Positions 9,910-20,624 of a stretch of 64,000 nucleotides of DNA are shown here, piece by piece; position 1 is the first letter of the stretch; each line of letters opens with the position of its first letter. Where the stretch lies: assembly GCA_024529925.1 (NCBI GenBank), contig JAFEUB010001573.1:351001-415000 (forward strand). The letters are read 5' to 3'. The notes below the pieces were generated by a model that saw nothing but the letters and a program-made list of their open reading frames with translations, ran no database searches and had not been told where the DNA came from. This DNA comes from Ophthalmolycus amberensis. Its lineage: Eukaryota > Chordata > Actinopteri > Perciformes > Zoarcidae. Made by a program: the position numbers and the translations under genes.

Positions 9910-10440
9910 ATCCATCCATCTCACCCGGGCCGGGTCACGGGGGGCAGCAGGCTTTAGACGTTCCAGACGTCCCTCGCTCTAGTAAAGCTCTCCAGCTCTC
10001 CCTGGGAAACATCTCCTGGACAAGAATCTGGATTATCTGAGGTTCAGCAGTCGGTCGGAGTCTCCTTTCTAGCACCCTGGAATATAGTTTCCCTGGGGAG
10101 ACTGAGCAATGAGACACCCCAGTAATTGGATCACATTATCCGGTCCCCCTTTTTAAAAAAAGGGACCACCATCCCAGTCTGCCTCTCCACAAGCACTGTC
10201 CCTGAGCTCCAAGCCACACTAAAGATGCATGCCAGCCAAGACAGCCCATCAATGTCCAGAGCCTTCAGCATCTCAGGGTGAATCTCATCCACCGCTGGAG
10301 CCTTGCCGCACATGGATGGGTCTTCCTTCGAGTCTTCAGACACTGACGCCTCATAGAGGAAGTGTCGGTCTGGTTCAGGAGTTTTTGAGATATATATATA
10401 AATGACTCTCTCCACAAAAATATTTTTCAATGCACACAAA
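9910..10440 (-). mobile_element. Rex3 (RTE) LINE fragment, internally deleted
   Basis: The 3' end is marked by CCATCCATCCATC at 9909-9921, the (GGAT)n tail of Rex3 read from the other strand. The - strand translation contains DEIHPEMLKALDIDG, LSWLACIFSVAW, VVPFFKKGDR, KLYSRVLERRLRP and short terminal motifs of the RTE reverse transcriptase. The palm and thumb region is missing between the KLYSRVLERR block and the tail, so most of the RT has been lost. Confidence 0.75.
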
Positions 10441-11252
10441 AATGGTTATCATTATGTATAAATGTAAAGATAATCCACACTTATAACACAGAGAAGATTA
10501 AAAAATATGTATTTAAAGTGATTTTAATGTTATCAAAAACAAATGTACAAACTGTTAAACCTACATTTAAAAACTGTTGTCATTTTTTGAACTCAACTGC
10601 ATTTGTGTTTGTGTTTTTTGAGAATGCATTTTTGTTCAATGTGGAAATATCTGTAGCCAATCAGATGTCTCCTCCATTTTCAACCCATCAAATGTGCGAG
10701 TCCCCACGAGGGTTTTCTCTTACGCCATGGACAGTGGGAACCTGGCAACGGGGAGGGAGCTCCTACGAACTTCATGTGTACCCTAGACAAGTAGACAAAT
10801 TACTCTGTAAGGATCCCAAAACCATCCAGATGGGTGATCCTGATGGCCAGATGCACCTTGTATGGCAGCCTCTTTCATCAGTGTATGAATATGTGTGTGA
10901 ATGGGTTAATGTGGACAAGTAGAATAAAAAGCTTTGACTAGAAAGGATCATTATGAATTCTACCAACAGCCAGCTGAAAGCTGTAAACAAACAGGACAGG
11001 GCCTAAACTAGCCATCCACACATAACATAAACATATAGACATCTTGTAAAAACTGTACTTATAGACCCTCCACACTCTATGAATATACATCCAATCACAG
11101 AGGTGATAATCTTAATGATCAAAGTGAATTCATTCAAGGTTTATTGAGATCAGATTATTTCCTGCGCTGTTTCTGAAAGGAAACTTATTTAAATATAGCT
11201 TTTCAACCATGTCACTGCTCCTTTCCTCCCCATTTCTGTTTTTATTTTGCAG
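10441..11252. other. Intron with probable SINE 3' segment
   Basis: The stretch 10800-10925 (AACCATCCAGATGGGTGATC, CTGATGGCCAGATGCACCTT, GTATGAATATGTGTGTGAAT) resembles the body and tail of a common fish SINE. A short segment at 10645-10690 (TCTGTAGCCAATCAGATGTC) is also similar to 19780-19825. The rest is unremarkable. Confidence 0.45.
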
Positions 11253-11378
11253 TTATGTATGCAGTACTGGCCAGAAAAGAGTTCGTGTTGCTACGGTCCC
11301 ATTCAAGTTGAATTCATATCGGCAGACATTGACGAAGACATCATCAACCGAATCTTCAGGATCTGCAATATGGCCAGG
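11253..11378 (+). CDS. ptprt: ptprt exon: D2 YWPE to IFRI region
   Basis: Coding exon of 42 codons, phase 0 at both ends; acceptor TTATTTTGCAG ends at 11252 and donor GTACTC starts at 11379. It reads LCMQYWPEKSSCCYGPIQVE, FISADIDEDIINRIF and RICNMAR. The donor lacks the usual A at +4 and G at +5 (GTACTC) and is followed at once by a long pyrimidine repeat. Three Cys residues lie in the first 15 residues; the YWPEK core is conserved. Confidence 0.95.
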
Positions 11379-12000
11379 GTACTCACTCTCCTTTCCCTTC
11401 ACTTCTTCTCTTTTCTCTTCTTTCCCTTCACTTCCCCTCTTTTGTCTTCTTTCCCTTCACTTCCCTTCTTTTCTCTTCTTTCTCTTCACTTCCCCTCTTG
11501 TGTCTCCTTTCCCTTTACTTCCACTCTTTTCTCTTCTTTCCCTTCACTTCCCCTTTTCTCTTCTTTCTCTCCACTTCCTCTATTTTCTCTCCGTTCTCTT
11601 TACTTCCCCTCTTGTGTCTCCTTTCCCTTCACTTCCCCTCTTTTCTCTCCTTTCTCTTTACTTCCCCTCTTGTGTCTCCTTTCCCTTCACTTCCACTCTT
11701 TTCTCTTCTTTCCCTTTACTTCCACTCTTTTCTCTTCTTTCCCTTTACTTCCACTCTTTTCTCTTCTTTCCCTTCACTTCCCCTCTTTTCTCTTCTTTCT
11801 CTTCCCCTCTTTTCTCCCCTTTCTCTTTACTTCCCCTCTTGTGTCTCCTTTCCCTTTACTTCCACTCTTTTCTCTTCTTTCCCTTCACTTCCCCTCTTTC
11901 CTCTACTTTCTCTTTACTTCCCCTCTTTTCTCTCCTTTCCCTTTACTTCCCCTCTTTTCTCTCCTTTCTCTTCACTTCCCCTCTTTTCTCTCGCCTCCTC
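11379..12000. repeat. Polypyrimidine minisatellite next to a splice donor
   Basis: Almost pure C/T on the + strand for about 620 bases, made of irregular 27-29-base units such as TTTCCCTTCACTTCCCCTCT with TTTCTCTTC, TTGTGTCTCC or TTACTTCCACTC variants. It begins within 15 bases of the donor at 11379. All three + strand frames are open and Ser/Phe/Leu-rich, which is an artefact of absent purines. Long homopyrimidine tracts of this kind can form triplex DNA. Confidence 0.95.
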
Positions 12001-12802
12001 TATTTACTCCCGTCACATCTCATTTTCTCACCCATCCATGATGGTACTACTCACGGTGCTCCTCTAGCACTTAGTGGACTTCCCACTACTCTCTGTATTC
12101 TCTCGCTCCTCTCAAATTCATCCCCAGTCTAGCGTGAAATGGATCATATCATCGTCACAACAGCACATCTCTCACTGTGAGAAAGCTGAGTCTGTACCAC
12201 CAACCACTAAGCCATCAAATGAAGAGGGAGAGAGTAAAAGAGCAGGACAGCAAAAAAGGTTTGAGAGGAAAACTAAAAGAGTCATGAAGGCTAAAAAAAA
12301 GTAAAGTGAGTGCATCAGAAAATGAAAGTGAGTGACGGAAAACCGAGTGAGCCAAAATAAAAGTTAGAAATATGAGTTGATTGAAGAGGTTAGGGTTAGG
12401 AGGTTAGGGGTTTCTGAGGGAAAGGGCTAAGAGTTATCAGGTTAAAGGAAGGAGGAGAGGGAGGAATGAGAAAGCAGGTGCACTTGGAAGAGAGGAGAGG
12501 AAACAGACACAGCTGTATTGTGTGTGTGTTAATGTTATGTGTCTATGTCGCAAACCTTGCAGTAAGTCAGTGATGTTTTGGTATTTTAGGTGGTGGATGC
12601 CAACCGCCTCGAGACTAGACTACTGAAAAAAATGATCTGCCATGAAATGTATTAAACATTATAACATGTTGTCTTTGTTGAGTCCTAGCAAGTTGTTTTT
12701 CCTCAAAAAGGCAAGAATAACATCAGCAGTCCTTTATATATCTGTTGAGTAAATCATTACCACATGAGACCACCACAGAAGATTGGCAGCTTGTGCCTAA
12801 AG
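12001..12802. other. Intron, nothing recognised
   Basis: Purine-rich intron (many GAGAGG, AAAGG). A short GGTTAGGGTTAGGAGGTTAG stretch at about 12390-12412 is telomere-like but only about three units. No gene feature. Confidence 0.5.
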
Positions 12803-12974
12803 CAGGCATGGGCAAACTACGGCCTGCGGGCCATATGCGGCCCGTTGGGCTTTTTAATCCGGCCCGTCAAATATTGGTAGAAAATTGTCCAAACTAAAAT
12901 AAAGACTAGGGCAAAAAGACTAGACATTTTAAAACTCAATGTGGCCCCTGAGCCAAAACGTTTGCCCACCCCTG
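12803..12974. mobile_element. Short hAT MITE with 8-bp target duplication
   Basis: Left end CAGGCATGGGCAAACTACGG and right end (reverse complement) CAGGGGTGGGCAAACGTTTTG are hAT inverted ends, with CGGCCTGCGGGCC and GCGGCCCGTTGGGC motifs inside as in Charlie-type elements. Flanks GCCTAAAG (12795-12802) and TCCTAAAG (12975-12982) agree in seven of eight bases. It is 172 bases and non-coding. Confidence 0.85.
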
Positions 12975-13031
12975 TCCTAAAGCATCACTGCATTTGATAT
13001 CTATATACTGATCTATTTATAAATATATACA

Positions 13032-13071
<40 letters not shown>

Positions 13072-13539
13072 AGGAGGGAAGCCCTGTTAACTACATCTTC
13101 CACTATTTCACTTGTTCACCAGCTTCAGTAAATCCACAAAGCAAACCTTCAGACTACACTTGTGTCTTTTGAGATGGACACTTTCAGATCATGTGACCAC
13201 GGTGGCTGACACATTTGTTCCCAGTCATAAATTGCTTCGACAAATTAAGGCAGGAGGAGCAGAGATGAACTTCTGGATCACAAATGTCATCAATAATCGT
13301 GTCTAAACCATCACAGAGCATCTTGTCAACATAAGACAGAGAAAGAAAATAATTCATTTAGGCCAATGAGGCAATGTAGATGCAATGTAGGGCGTCTTAT
13401 TAACACACTAGGAAGGGTAAAAGTCATCTGATCAAACACATTCTTTTCTCAGGGAGAAAATAGGATTCATGATTTAGAGATGTTTTAAAGTGTTACACAT
13501 ACTAACACATTGTTGATAGTTTCATGCCTCTCTCTCCAG
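12975..13539. other. Intron with (TA)n tract
   Basis: Contains a TA dinucleotide run at about 13029-13068. The rest is unique intron leading to the acceptor at 13539. Confidence 0.7.
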
Positions 13540-13703
13540 CCACAGGACGGTTACCGCCTGGTGCAGCACTTTCAGTTCATTGGCTGGCCGGCCTACAGGG
13601 ACACGCCCCTTTCTAAGCGCTCCATCCTCCAGTTGGTCAGGAGGTTGGCGAAGTGGCAGGAGCAGTATGACGGAGGAGACGGGAGGACGGTGGTACACTG
13701 CCT
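13540..13703 (+). CDS. ptprt: ptprt exon: D2 WPA loop to HC of the pseudo-signature
   Basis: Coding exon of 164 bases; acceptor CTCTCTCCAG ends at 13539 and donor GTAAGT starts at 13704, leaving two bases of a Leu codon. It reads PQDGYRLVQHFQFIGWPAY, RDTPLSKRSILQLVRRLAKW, QEQYDGGDGRTVVHC. The WPD general-acid position is WPA here, as in D2 of the mammalian paralogues I know, so D2 is expected to have little or no activity and to act in regulation or binding. Confidence 0.95.
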
Positions 13704-13828
13704 GTAAGTTCAATACACACACACATGCAGGCACACACACCAGCCTCTGATACAGAAACTCAACATTAATCTCAGTTTTAAAGCTTCATCTTTATCTGAA
13801 ATGTGCTACAAAGAAGCCAAGTTAAGAG

Positions 13829-14795
13829 TTTATAAAGTGCTTTGACAGACAAAGCAGCAAAAGTTAGGCCTAACAAAGACAACGAAGGTCAGAGTTAAAC
13901 CCTGATAAAAGAGTACAATAGATTCAATGATAAAACCAATCGATACAATAAAAATTTTATAATAAATAAATAAAATAAAATAATTGAGTAAAATCAACAA
14001 TAAAATAAAGCAATAAAGCGACGGCATCACATAAAAGCCATTCTGTAAAATGTGTTTCAAGAAGAGTTTTAAAAGCCTTTTATCATCAGGCAGGTCGTTT
14101 TAAAGCCGAGGGGTCCTGATGGCAAAAGCAGCGTCACCTTAAGTTTTGATTCTCGACTGTGGAACAGAAGGGCCCGACCTGATTTAAGGCTGCCAGCTGG
14201 ATCATAGGGGGTCAACATGACCTGCTTCTTCACCAGAGTCTCTGTGCTTTCTCGCCTCACAGGTTCCTGTGTATCCGGGTTTACCTGGACCAGGTGTTGC
14301 CTCCTGTCGTGGTTGTGTCATACATTGAATGTGCTGTAATTACATTGAATGTGTTGTAATTCACTATCCTGTTCTACACATGACATCATTGCACTTCTGT
14401 CCATCCTGGGAGAGGGATCCCTCCTCTATTGCTCTCCCACAGGTTTCTTCCTCTTTCCTCCCCGTTAAAGGGTTTTTTTGGGGAGTTTTCCTGTTCTGAT
14501 GTGAGGGTTCCGGGACAAGAGGATGTCAAATGTGTACATATTGTAAAGCCCTCTGAGGCTAAATTTGTAATTTGTGATTTTGGGCTATACAAAAATAAAT
14601 TGAATTGAATTGAATTGAACATGTCCTCTATATATTTTGGGGCCAGACCCACACATGCTTTAAAAGTGTTCAGTACAATGTTAAAATCAATTCTGAACAG
14701 GGAGCCAGTGGAGAGAAGCCAGGGGTGTCGTCTGTTAAAACCAGCGAGATGATGTGTGGTGATAAAGTCTTGACAGAGTCTTGAGGGTGAGGGTC
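13829..14795 (-). mobile_element. CR1/L2-like LINE 3' fragment, interrupted
   Basis: On the - strand, 14795-14625 translates to FRIDFNIVLNTFKACVGLAP + KYIEDMF. This parallels the RIDFKILLLVYKAL..SKYISDLL segment of the better-preserved LINE at 44770-45921. After an inserted retroposon (14281-14619) the frame resumes at 14265-14100 with YDPAGSLKSGRALLFHSRES, parallel to the YEPSRPLRSSGTGLL segment of that copy. The 3' region carries AAAGCACTTTATAAA. The copy is 5' truncated and broken. Confidence 0.6.
14281..14619 (+). mobile_element. TTGAA-tailed retroposon
   Basis: Ends AATAAATTGAATTGAATTGA, a 3' TTGAA repeat tail, preceded by TTGTAAAGCCCTCTGAGGCT and CATCCTGGGAGAGGGATCCC, a widely dispersed fish retroposon. 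It splits the - strand LINE copy. A - strand copy of its 3' half lies at 27330-27455. Confidence 0.75.
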
Positions 14796-14800
14796 TAGAT

Positions 14801-16200
14801 CAGGGGTCTTCAACAAAAATTCCAAAAGGTTCAGATTGAGAAAATCTCCTCGGGCAAAGGTCCGAAACATTACAATAATATCTAACTCGCGCTATTTAGT
14901 GCCATATATATATAAATATATTCAAGAAGCCTAGTATGTAACATCCCGTTAGCTTCCTCGTGTCTCTGTGTGTGTTTCCCCCTGATTACATTCATCCTCC
15001 TCACCTGTCCTGTCTACCCAGCTGCCTCCTATCCCCTCATTACCCCACTCAGCTATATATACTCCCCTGCTTTCCCCGCTCCGGTTGTCAGATCGTCCTT
15101 GTTTGTTCCATGTCTGTTCCTTTATTGTGTCTCCCTCGTGTTTGCGCGGTGCTCCAGAGTTTACTCCTGATTTGTACCTTTGCCTTTCTTTTGTTATTTT
15201 GGGTATTTTTGACCTTTTTTCCAGGGAAGATCCCTAAGTTTAAACTTCACATCGTCTCTTGTGTCTGTATCTGCGATTGAGTCCCGTATCTGCGATTGAG
15301 TCCCGGATCTGCCCCTCGGCTTGACATAGTAGTAGTAACAACATCTCTGTGTAGTCAACAACTGTCAAATCAAACAAAGTACACATTAATTATATTTTAA
15401 CAATTATTATTCTCAGTTTTCAAATTTAACTGGATGGATTGTAAATAATACATAGAAATACATACATAAATGTTCTTCTCATTTCAAGTAAAATAAGGGC
15501 TGCATTGAAGAATAACTGACATAAGATTTTCAAAAATGTGCATCTTAAAATAAAGTACTTAAGTTTAGAAAAATTTATTTCACTGAATTGTTCTGCAGCT
15601 TTAAATTCAGTTCATTCAGGTGTGAAGTGATGTCAATCAAAAGCCACGATATTATATTTTTCTCATCTAAAAAGATAAATCAGTGAGCATGGACTTTATC
15701 TGTGGTTATCAAACCTCTTGTTTCAGCTCTATTCTCTCTGGTAACATCATTGTTGGACAGTGAATTAACGTGTTAGGATTCTGATCATTTTGGACTCTTC
15801 GGTTTATTTTCTGTCTTCATTTCAGATGTGAGTGGGTACGTTTGTTCAAAGGAGTTGTGCTTTGTCTGGTAGTGACGCTTCATTTGCCACTTTTATCAAT
15901 AGTTACTGTTTCTGGACATATGAGACACTGGTTTTAACTGCCTGTGGGAAGAATTAACATATAAGAGTCTGTTCATTTATGCTCATGAATTCTATTCTCT
16001 CTGAACACGTTTTTCTTTTTGGAGAGCTTCATGTGAGATAACTTCTCTGATCAGCGCAATATTCCTGCTCTTCTTTCTATTTCCTCGTCTCAGCCCCGTG
16101 TGTCTGCTTTTAGTTAAACCATCTCACTTTGAATCCAATTTCAAAGAACAGCAAACCAATCTAATAATTCTAAATGATATCTAAATATGGAGTTGATACT
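14801..16200. mobile_element. hAT element remnant, interrupted by an LTR
   Basis: Begins with the hAT-like end CAGGGGTCTTCAACAAAAAT at 14801. Sequence on both sides of the solo LTR (14937-15326) reads as one AT-rich non-coding element, with GGTCCGAAACATTACAATAA before it and CAACATCTCTGTGTAGTCAA after it. I could not find the matching right end, so the 16200 boundary is a guess. Confidence 0.5.
14937..15326 (+). mobile_element. Solo LTR with perfect 5-bp duplication TAGTA
   Basis: Starts TGTAACATCCCG and ends CGGCTTGACA (TG...CA). TAGTA flanks it exactly on both sides (14932-14936 and 15327-15331). A TATA-like CTATATATA lies at 15053. The length of 390 bases and the 5-base duplication fit a Ty3/gypsy-like LTR left by recombination. 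The internal frames are CT-rich artefacts. Confidence 0.88.
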
Positions 16201-16497
16201 GTATCTTTATAGCATTTTATAGATTGCAGGCTGTCTACATTATGGTGAGCAATCACATGACTGGGTCTTAACTCAGAGCAGAATCAATGGATAAACCTCT
16301 GCTGTCTTATAGGAATATTAATAGTGACAGAGATTCATATCCATCTTTGACCCACAGCTCAAATCAATACACACATATATTGATTACATGGACTTAAGCA
16401 GTATTGAAGGGTTGTACACAGTAAAGTATTATCATTCATCATTTCTAATTAGAAGTGCAAAATGGCTGACATTTTAAAAGTTTGTATATGTGCATCG

Positions 16498-18577
16498 TAT
16501 ATGGGCCATTCTACCGAATTGGTTCAGTCAGGTTGGAAATATTTTAAAATTTTGTATGTTTTATTCCCAAAACTTTGTCCGTATATATATTGTACCATAT
16601 CTAAAGTACACATATCTAGTAAAAGAACCGTCAATTTTTATATTGTATTTTCAGACAGTGTTGGAATGTTTTTCCTCTCCCAGAAATTGTCACTACCGAA
16701 ACATAGTAATACACTATAGTAAAAAGGTATTATTATTAACCTGTTAAGATTGTGTTTCCTTCCCTTCTCTGAAGAGTATTTTTACAAATATTTCTTGAAG
16801 GTTTTCACAATTAAATCAATAAAAATGAGATTTGTACCAAATTTCTAAGTTCAATTTATACAATTCATCAAAATCTAAATGCAATATTTCTTTGTAAAAT
16901 GCATAATACTGATCATATTGATTCCAGAGTTGATGATTGATACAATTGAACATACATTAAACCAATCAGTATCATCACATTTTAGTTGATAACTCAAAAT
17001 ACTTTATTTTTTAGAAAACATCCAGTGTTGCGGCAATGACTGCACTGTTTCGGTTGTGACCACAGTATTTTGTTTGCAAGGTTGTATCATATTTCCTCAA
17101 CCTTATTGCTTAATCTTAACTCATAATATGCCTGAGGTTGGGAATATTACAAACACAAATGTTTTGTGGTCAATAGAATAATTTTATTTTTGAAGACATA
17201 ACAATTGTTCATCCAGAACCATTTAAAGTACAAACATTACTTATCAATGGAAAATTACCCAAGTGGGTTCAGTAAAAGAGAACAAGAAAACAAATAACTG
17301 ATATTATGTTGTACTGTATGTTTAAGGGGGTTCAGTGTCAGACACCATCACAAATCCATTCACAAATCTAGTTTTTCACATACGGCGGTGAACACTCTTG
17401 GGCTGATCTGGACAGCCCAAGAGTGTCCAGATCAGCCCAACGTGGTGTGACGTTGGGCTGATCTGGACAGCCCGAGAGTGTCCAGATCAGCCCAACGTGG
17501 TGTGACGTTGGGCTGATCTGGACATGCCTCTGTGTGATGTTTTCTGGTGGAGGGATTAAGGTGAGGACCTTGTCCACTGTGTACCAGATCTTGTCCTCTA
17601 GTCGCATCAATAAAAGCGGTTTCGCCCAATGTTGTGCATGCCTTTGACCTCAAGGGCACCTGCAGACAGATAACGGGTAAAATAAAAGGACATTGGGCGA
17701 GATATGATAAGTATTGCTTGTATTGGAATCTTATAAGACTGTGAAATGAAGTTTGATTCAAAGGGAATGGGAATATGAGAACGGAAGATGGCCAAGTGAG
17801 AATGAATGGAAAGAGAGACTTTACCATATGTTTCGGTAGTGACAATTCTAGCTAACTTTGAGCATAACTAAAGAATGCTAGCAAGTGGATGGCTAGCATA
17901 CACATATTTGAAGAGGTGTACACACATAAAAACATAATACTTTGCATTAAACCCCAAAAAGTTTACTCAATTGAAGAGAACATGTGTTCGGTAGTGACAA
18001 TTCTTAAGGTTACACGCCGATTTTCAGACTTTGGAACACATTTATATCAAAAGTATGGGATTTAGCTACTTACCATTCAGCCATGAGGGACAGGGATGCT
18101 GTCACTGCCTGGTCACAAATGCAGGGGTGTGGCTAAAAACCAGGCTCAGCCAATGGACTAAAACTCTTGTGTTTCGGTAGTGACATGAAACTGGGGACAT
18201 GATTTTTTGGGTATAGTTTTTTAATTTTAAAATTAAACCCACAATAAATCTAAATCTTACAACTTCTGTTTAAACTTAATCATAAAGATCTTTGAAATTA
18301 CACCATTGAACAAAATCTAAAAATAGTTTTAAGTGTTATTTACAGAAATTGAAATTTAGATGTCAGGGTTGGGGACAGCTACTTCCCAATAGAAAGTACC
18401 CTATAAATGATGATTTTGTATATATTTAGCTTATCACTATCTAATTTAATGCCTTGGGTTTAAATAGACCATAACACATTCTTAGTAAATATCTGTCTGA
18501 ATACTTAATTGTTTTGTTAAATAGTTTTTCTTGTTGGGGGACAGCACTTTGAACGAATTCGGTAGAATGGCCCATAT
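16498..18577. mobile_element. 2.1-kb element with 22-bp perfect terminal inverted repeats
   Basis: TATATGGGCCATTCTACCGAAT at the left end (about 16498) is matched exactly, inverted, at the right end (about 18556-18577), and one base later the match resumes with GTTCA. Inside, the motif TTTCGGTAGTGACA recurs in both orientations: near 16693 (inverted), 17829, 17987 (one base changed) and 18173, with a variant TTTCGGTTGTGAC at 17048. Repeated subterminal motifs are typical of transposase-binding sites in DNA transposons. No transposase frame is readable. A target duplication is ambiguous (ATAT) because the flanks are TA-rich. Superfamily not assigned. Confidence 0.75.
17393..17525. repeat. Nested palindrome array, 55-bp period
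   Basis: About 2.4 units. The unit has two perfect 18-base arms, GTTGGGCTGATCTGGACA and its complement (17452-17469 with 17479-17496), a 9-base loop, and a 10-base GTGGTGTGAC spacer. The spacer forms a second hairpin with CCCAACGT/ACGTTGGG arms. The first unit adds a third option, CACTCTTGGGCT with AGCCCAAGAGTG (17393-17404 with 17414-17425). The array lies inside the 16498-18577 element. Confidence 0.93.
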
Positions 18578-18880
18578 ATGTCAATAAAATAATAAGTAAT
18601 ATTCCCTGTTAAACTCCACATGAGTGACTGGGACTCACAGACTGGGTTCTAGCAGAGATAAGGGAAACATGATGGTTCAATCAGGAGCTGGTGGAAATAG
18701 ATTGTTGTTGCTGCCCCTCTCTTGTCCTGGAGGTTGGAGTCGAATGCGTCTTTAATGCTGAGCACATGTCTGATTCTCAGCAAATCACAGTGAAACAACG
18801 TGTTGGAGAAGTGTGGAGAGCAGCACACTTAACTCAGACCTGTCTGTGCTGTTTGTTTCAGGAGAAATACGTTGGGTAGA

Positions 18881-19045
18881 AGACAAGAACTAGTGGGGCA
18901 TCGGTTAGAGAGGGTCGTCGGTTCGATCCTCGGCTGCTATGTCCTGTGCTGAAGTGTCCCTGAGCAAGACACTGAACCCCGAACACTGCTCCCAATATGC
19001 TGGGGATGGGTTAAATGCAGAGGTCAAATGTAAAATGACGACTAA
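18881..19045 (+). mobile_element. tRNA-derived SINE
   Basis: Head with a B-box match GGTTCGATCCT at 18920-18930, then GTGTCCCTGAGCAAGACACT and GGGATGGGTTAAATGCAGAG, a body shared with the copies at 31545 and 32640. The A-box region is degenerate. Confidence 0.75.
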
Positions 19046-20283
19046 TTAAGTTTAAGAATATTGTGCTGCCTCGGTTCATAGAGGAAGAGATGCAGTTTGA
19101 AGTATTTCATTAACAACTTGAGGAAAACATCCAACATGTCCGTGAACTTCTCTCATGCTTCGTGTCGATATACTGTTCTACTGATCTACTGGGTTTCACT
19201 CCTTACGTTTCTGTAGTTCACATGAGTTCATCACTGTGACTCTCATTAGCTTGAGGATGCTAAGCTAGCTAAACGCTGCAAAGAGGATTCTTGATGACTG
19301 TGAATGAAATGCCCGGTGGCTTCAGCTGCATTCTTCTTTACAGTAAAGAAGCATTGTTGTTGTCATTCTTCTTTCTGTGACAATAAGCTCTTCTTTATTG
19401 AGGGCTCCCCGGTTTATAAGCTACCAAACATATCGTGTCCATTTCCATAGAAATGTTGAACGTTATCCAGTTACTTCGACACTCAGTAACGCTTGAGTCT
19501 TGACTTCATTCTGATTCGGTTTTCTGGTTGGACTTCAGTGATTAGCTTCATAATATTTATGTATTTCAGCTTTGATACGTTTCTGACAGCACTGATGTCA
19601 AATGTATTGTAAACAATATCCAAACACAGTGATGAAGAGCTGAGTCCCATACAGAAATACATTGAACCATGAAGAACATAAATATGGAGGCAGGTCTGTC
19701 TGAATTTTAATGAATCCATGCAGGAAGATTCACAAATGAGTTATGTGTGAACTTTATTGAGACTCTCCTGAGATCACTATTTGTAGCCAATCAGGAGTCT
19801 TCTTCCTTTTCAACCAATCAGATTAGTTTATCGTCTGTATAACAAATGTGTTCAAACGTCTTAAATCAGTTAGTAAAGCTCGTACTCCACACACACATGT
19901 ATATAACTCATTGTTATGTATGAGCATATATATTTCATTATTGTTCTGTTGTGTTATTTTGGTTAGGATAGATATTGAGTTCTCTCATAGTTTGTAATTG
20001 TTCCTTCCCTGTAAAGACTTTGTACGCTGATTTTCACTCTTTTAAAATAGATTGTAATATAATCAACCGATCAGAATGTTGACATTTTACTAAACATGTG
20101 AAGCTAACTGTAATTTTGACGAACGATTCCTCCGACAAACAAACACAAACAGGGGCTTTGCTTTAATCACAACACACTAACACATCCTGCTTCTCATAAC
20201 CTCTTTTATTAAAACCCAGTGAAATATCTCAGGAAACATTAAGTTCCATCATCAACACATTTTAGATGGATAAATAGATAGAT
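19046..20283. other. Intron, nothing recognised
   Basis: Unique AT-rich intron. The segment 19780-19825 (TTTGTAGCCAATCAGGAGTC, then CTTTTCAACCAATCAGA) is similar to 10645-10690 and may be an old dispersed repeat. Confidence 0.4.
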
Positions 20284-20624
20284 ATATACTTTATTCATCC
20301 CCAGGGGGAAATTTGTCTGTAGCAGCAGTAAACGAAGTTACACAGTAAATAAAAAATATTAAGTGTGGAAAATGCACAATATATACAATAAAATAAAATA
20401 ACAAGAGCAGAACCTATTCAATTTAAAGAAAAGAAAAGAATACAAATGCAGAAAAAATGCACAGTATATACAATAAAATAGAATGGTATTAAATTAACTA
20501 AGTCGGAAAACTAAACTAATCAGTAGTGCAAAAGATTGCCAACAGCAGCAACAACCGTGTAGCGGTGTTGTAGTCATTTGAAGGATGATCTGACTAGAGG
20601 TGCTTTGTTATACAGTGTTATTAC
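20284..20624 (-). mobile_element. 3' end of the Rex1/L2-like LINE (outer element)
   Basis: Read on the - strand it ends CCCCTGGGGATGAATAAAGT + ATATATCTATCTATT, a typical 3' end of a fish CR1/Rex1-type LINE. It appears to be the missing 3' UTR of the - strand LINE whose coding part starts again at 23703, beyond the inserted L2. This continuity is inferred from orientation and order. Confidence 0.6.

Noticed and set aside
11209..12132. 307-codon Ser/Phe/Leu-rich open frame as a membrane protein
   Set aside because: The frame exists because the strand has almost no purines and so few stops; all three frames are similarly open.
18881..18935. A functional tRNA gene
   Set aside because: It has a B-box, but no A-box consensus or full cloverleaf, and it is followed by a SINE body shared with other copies.
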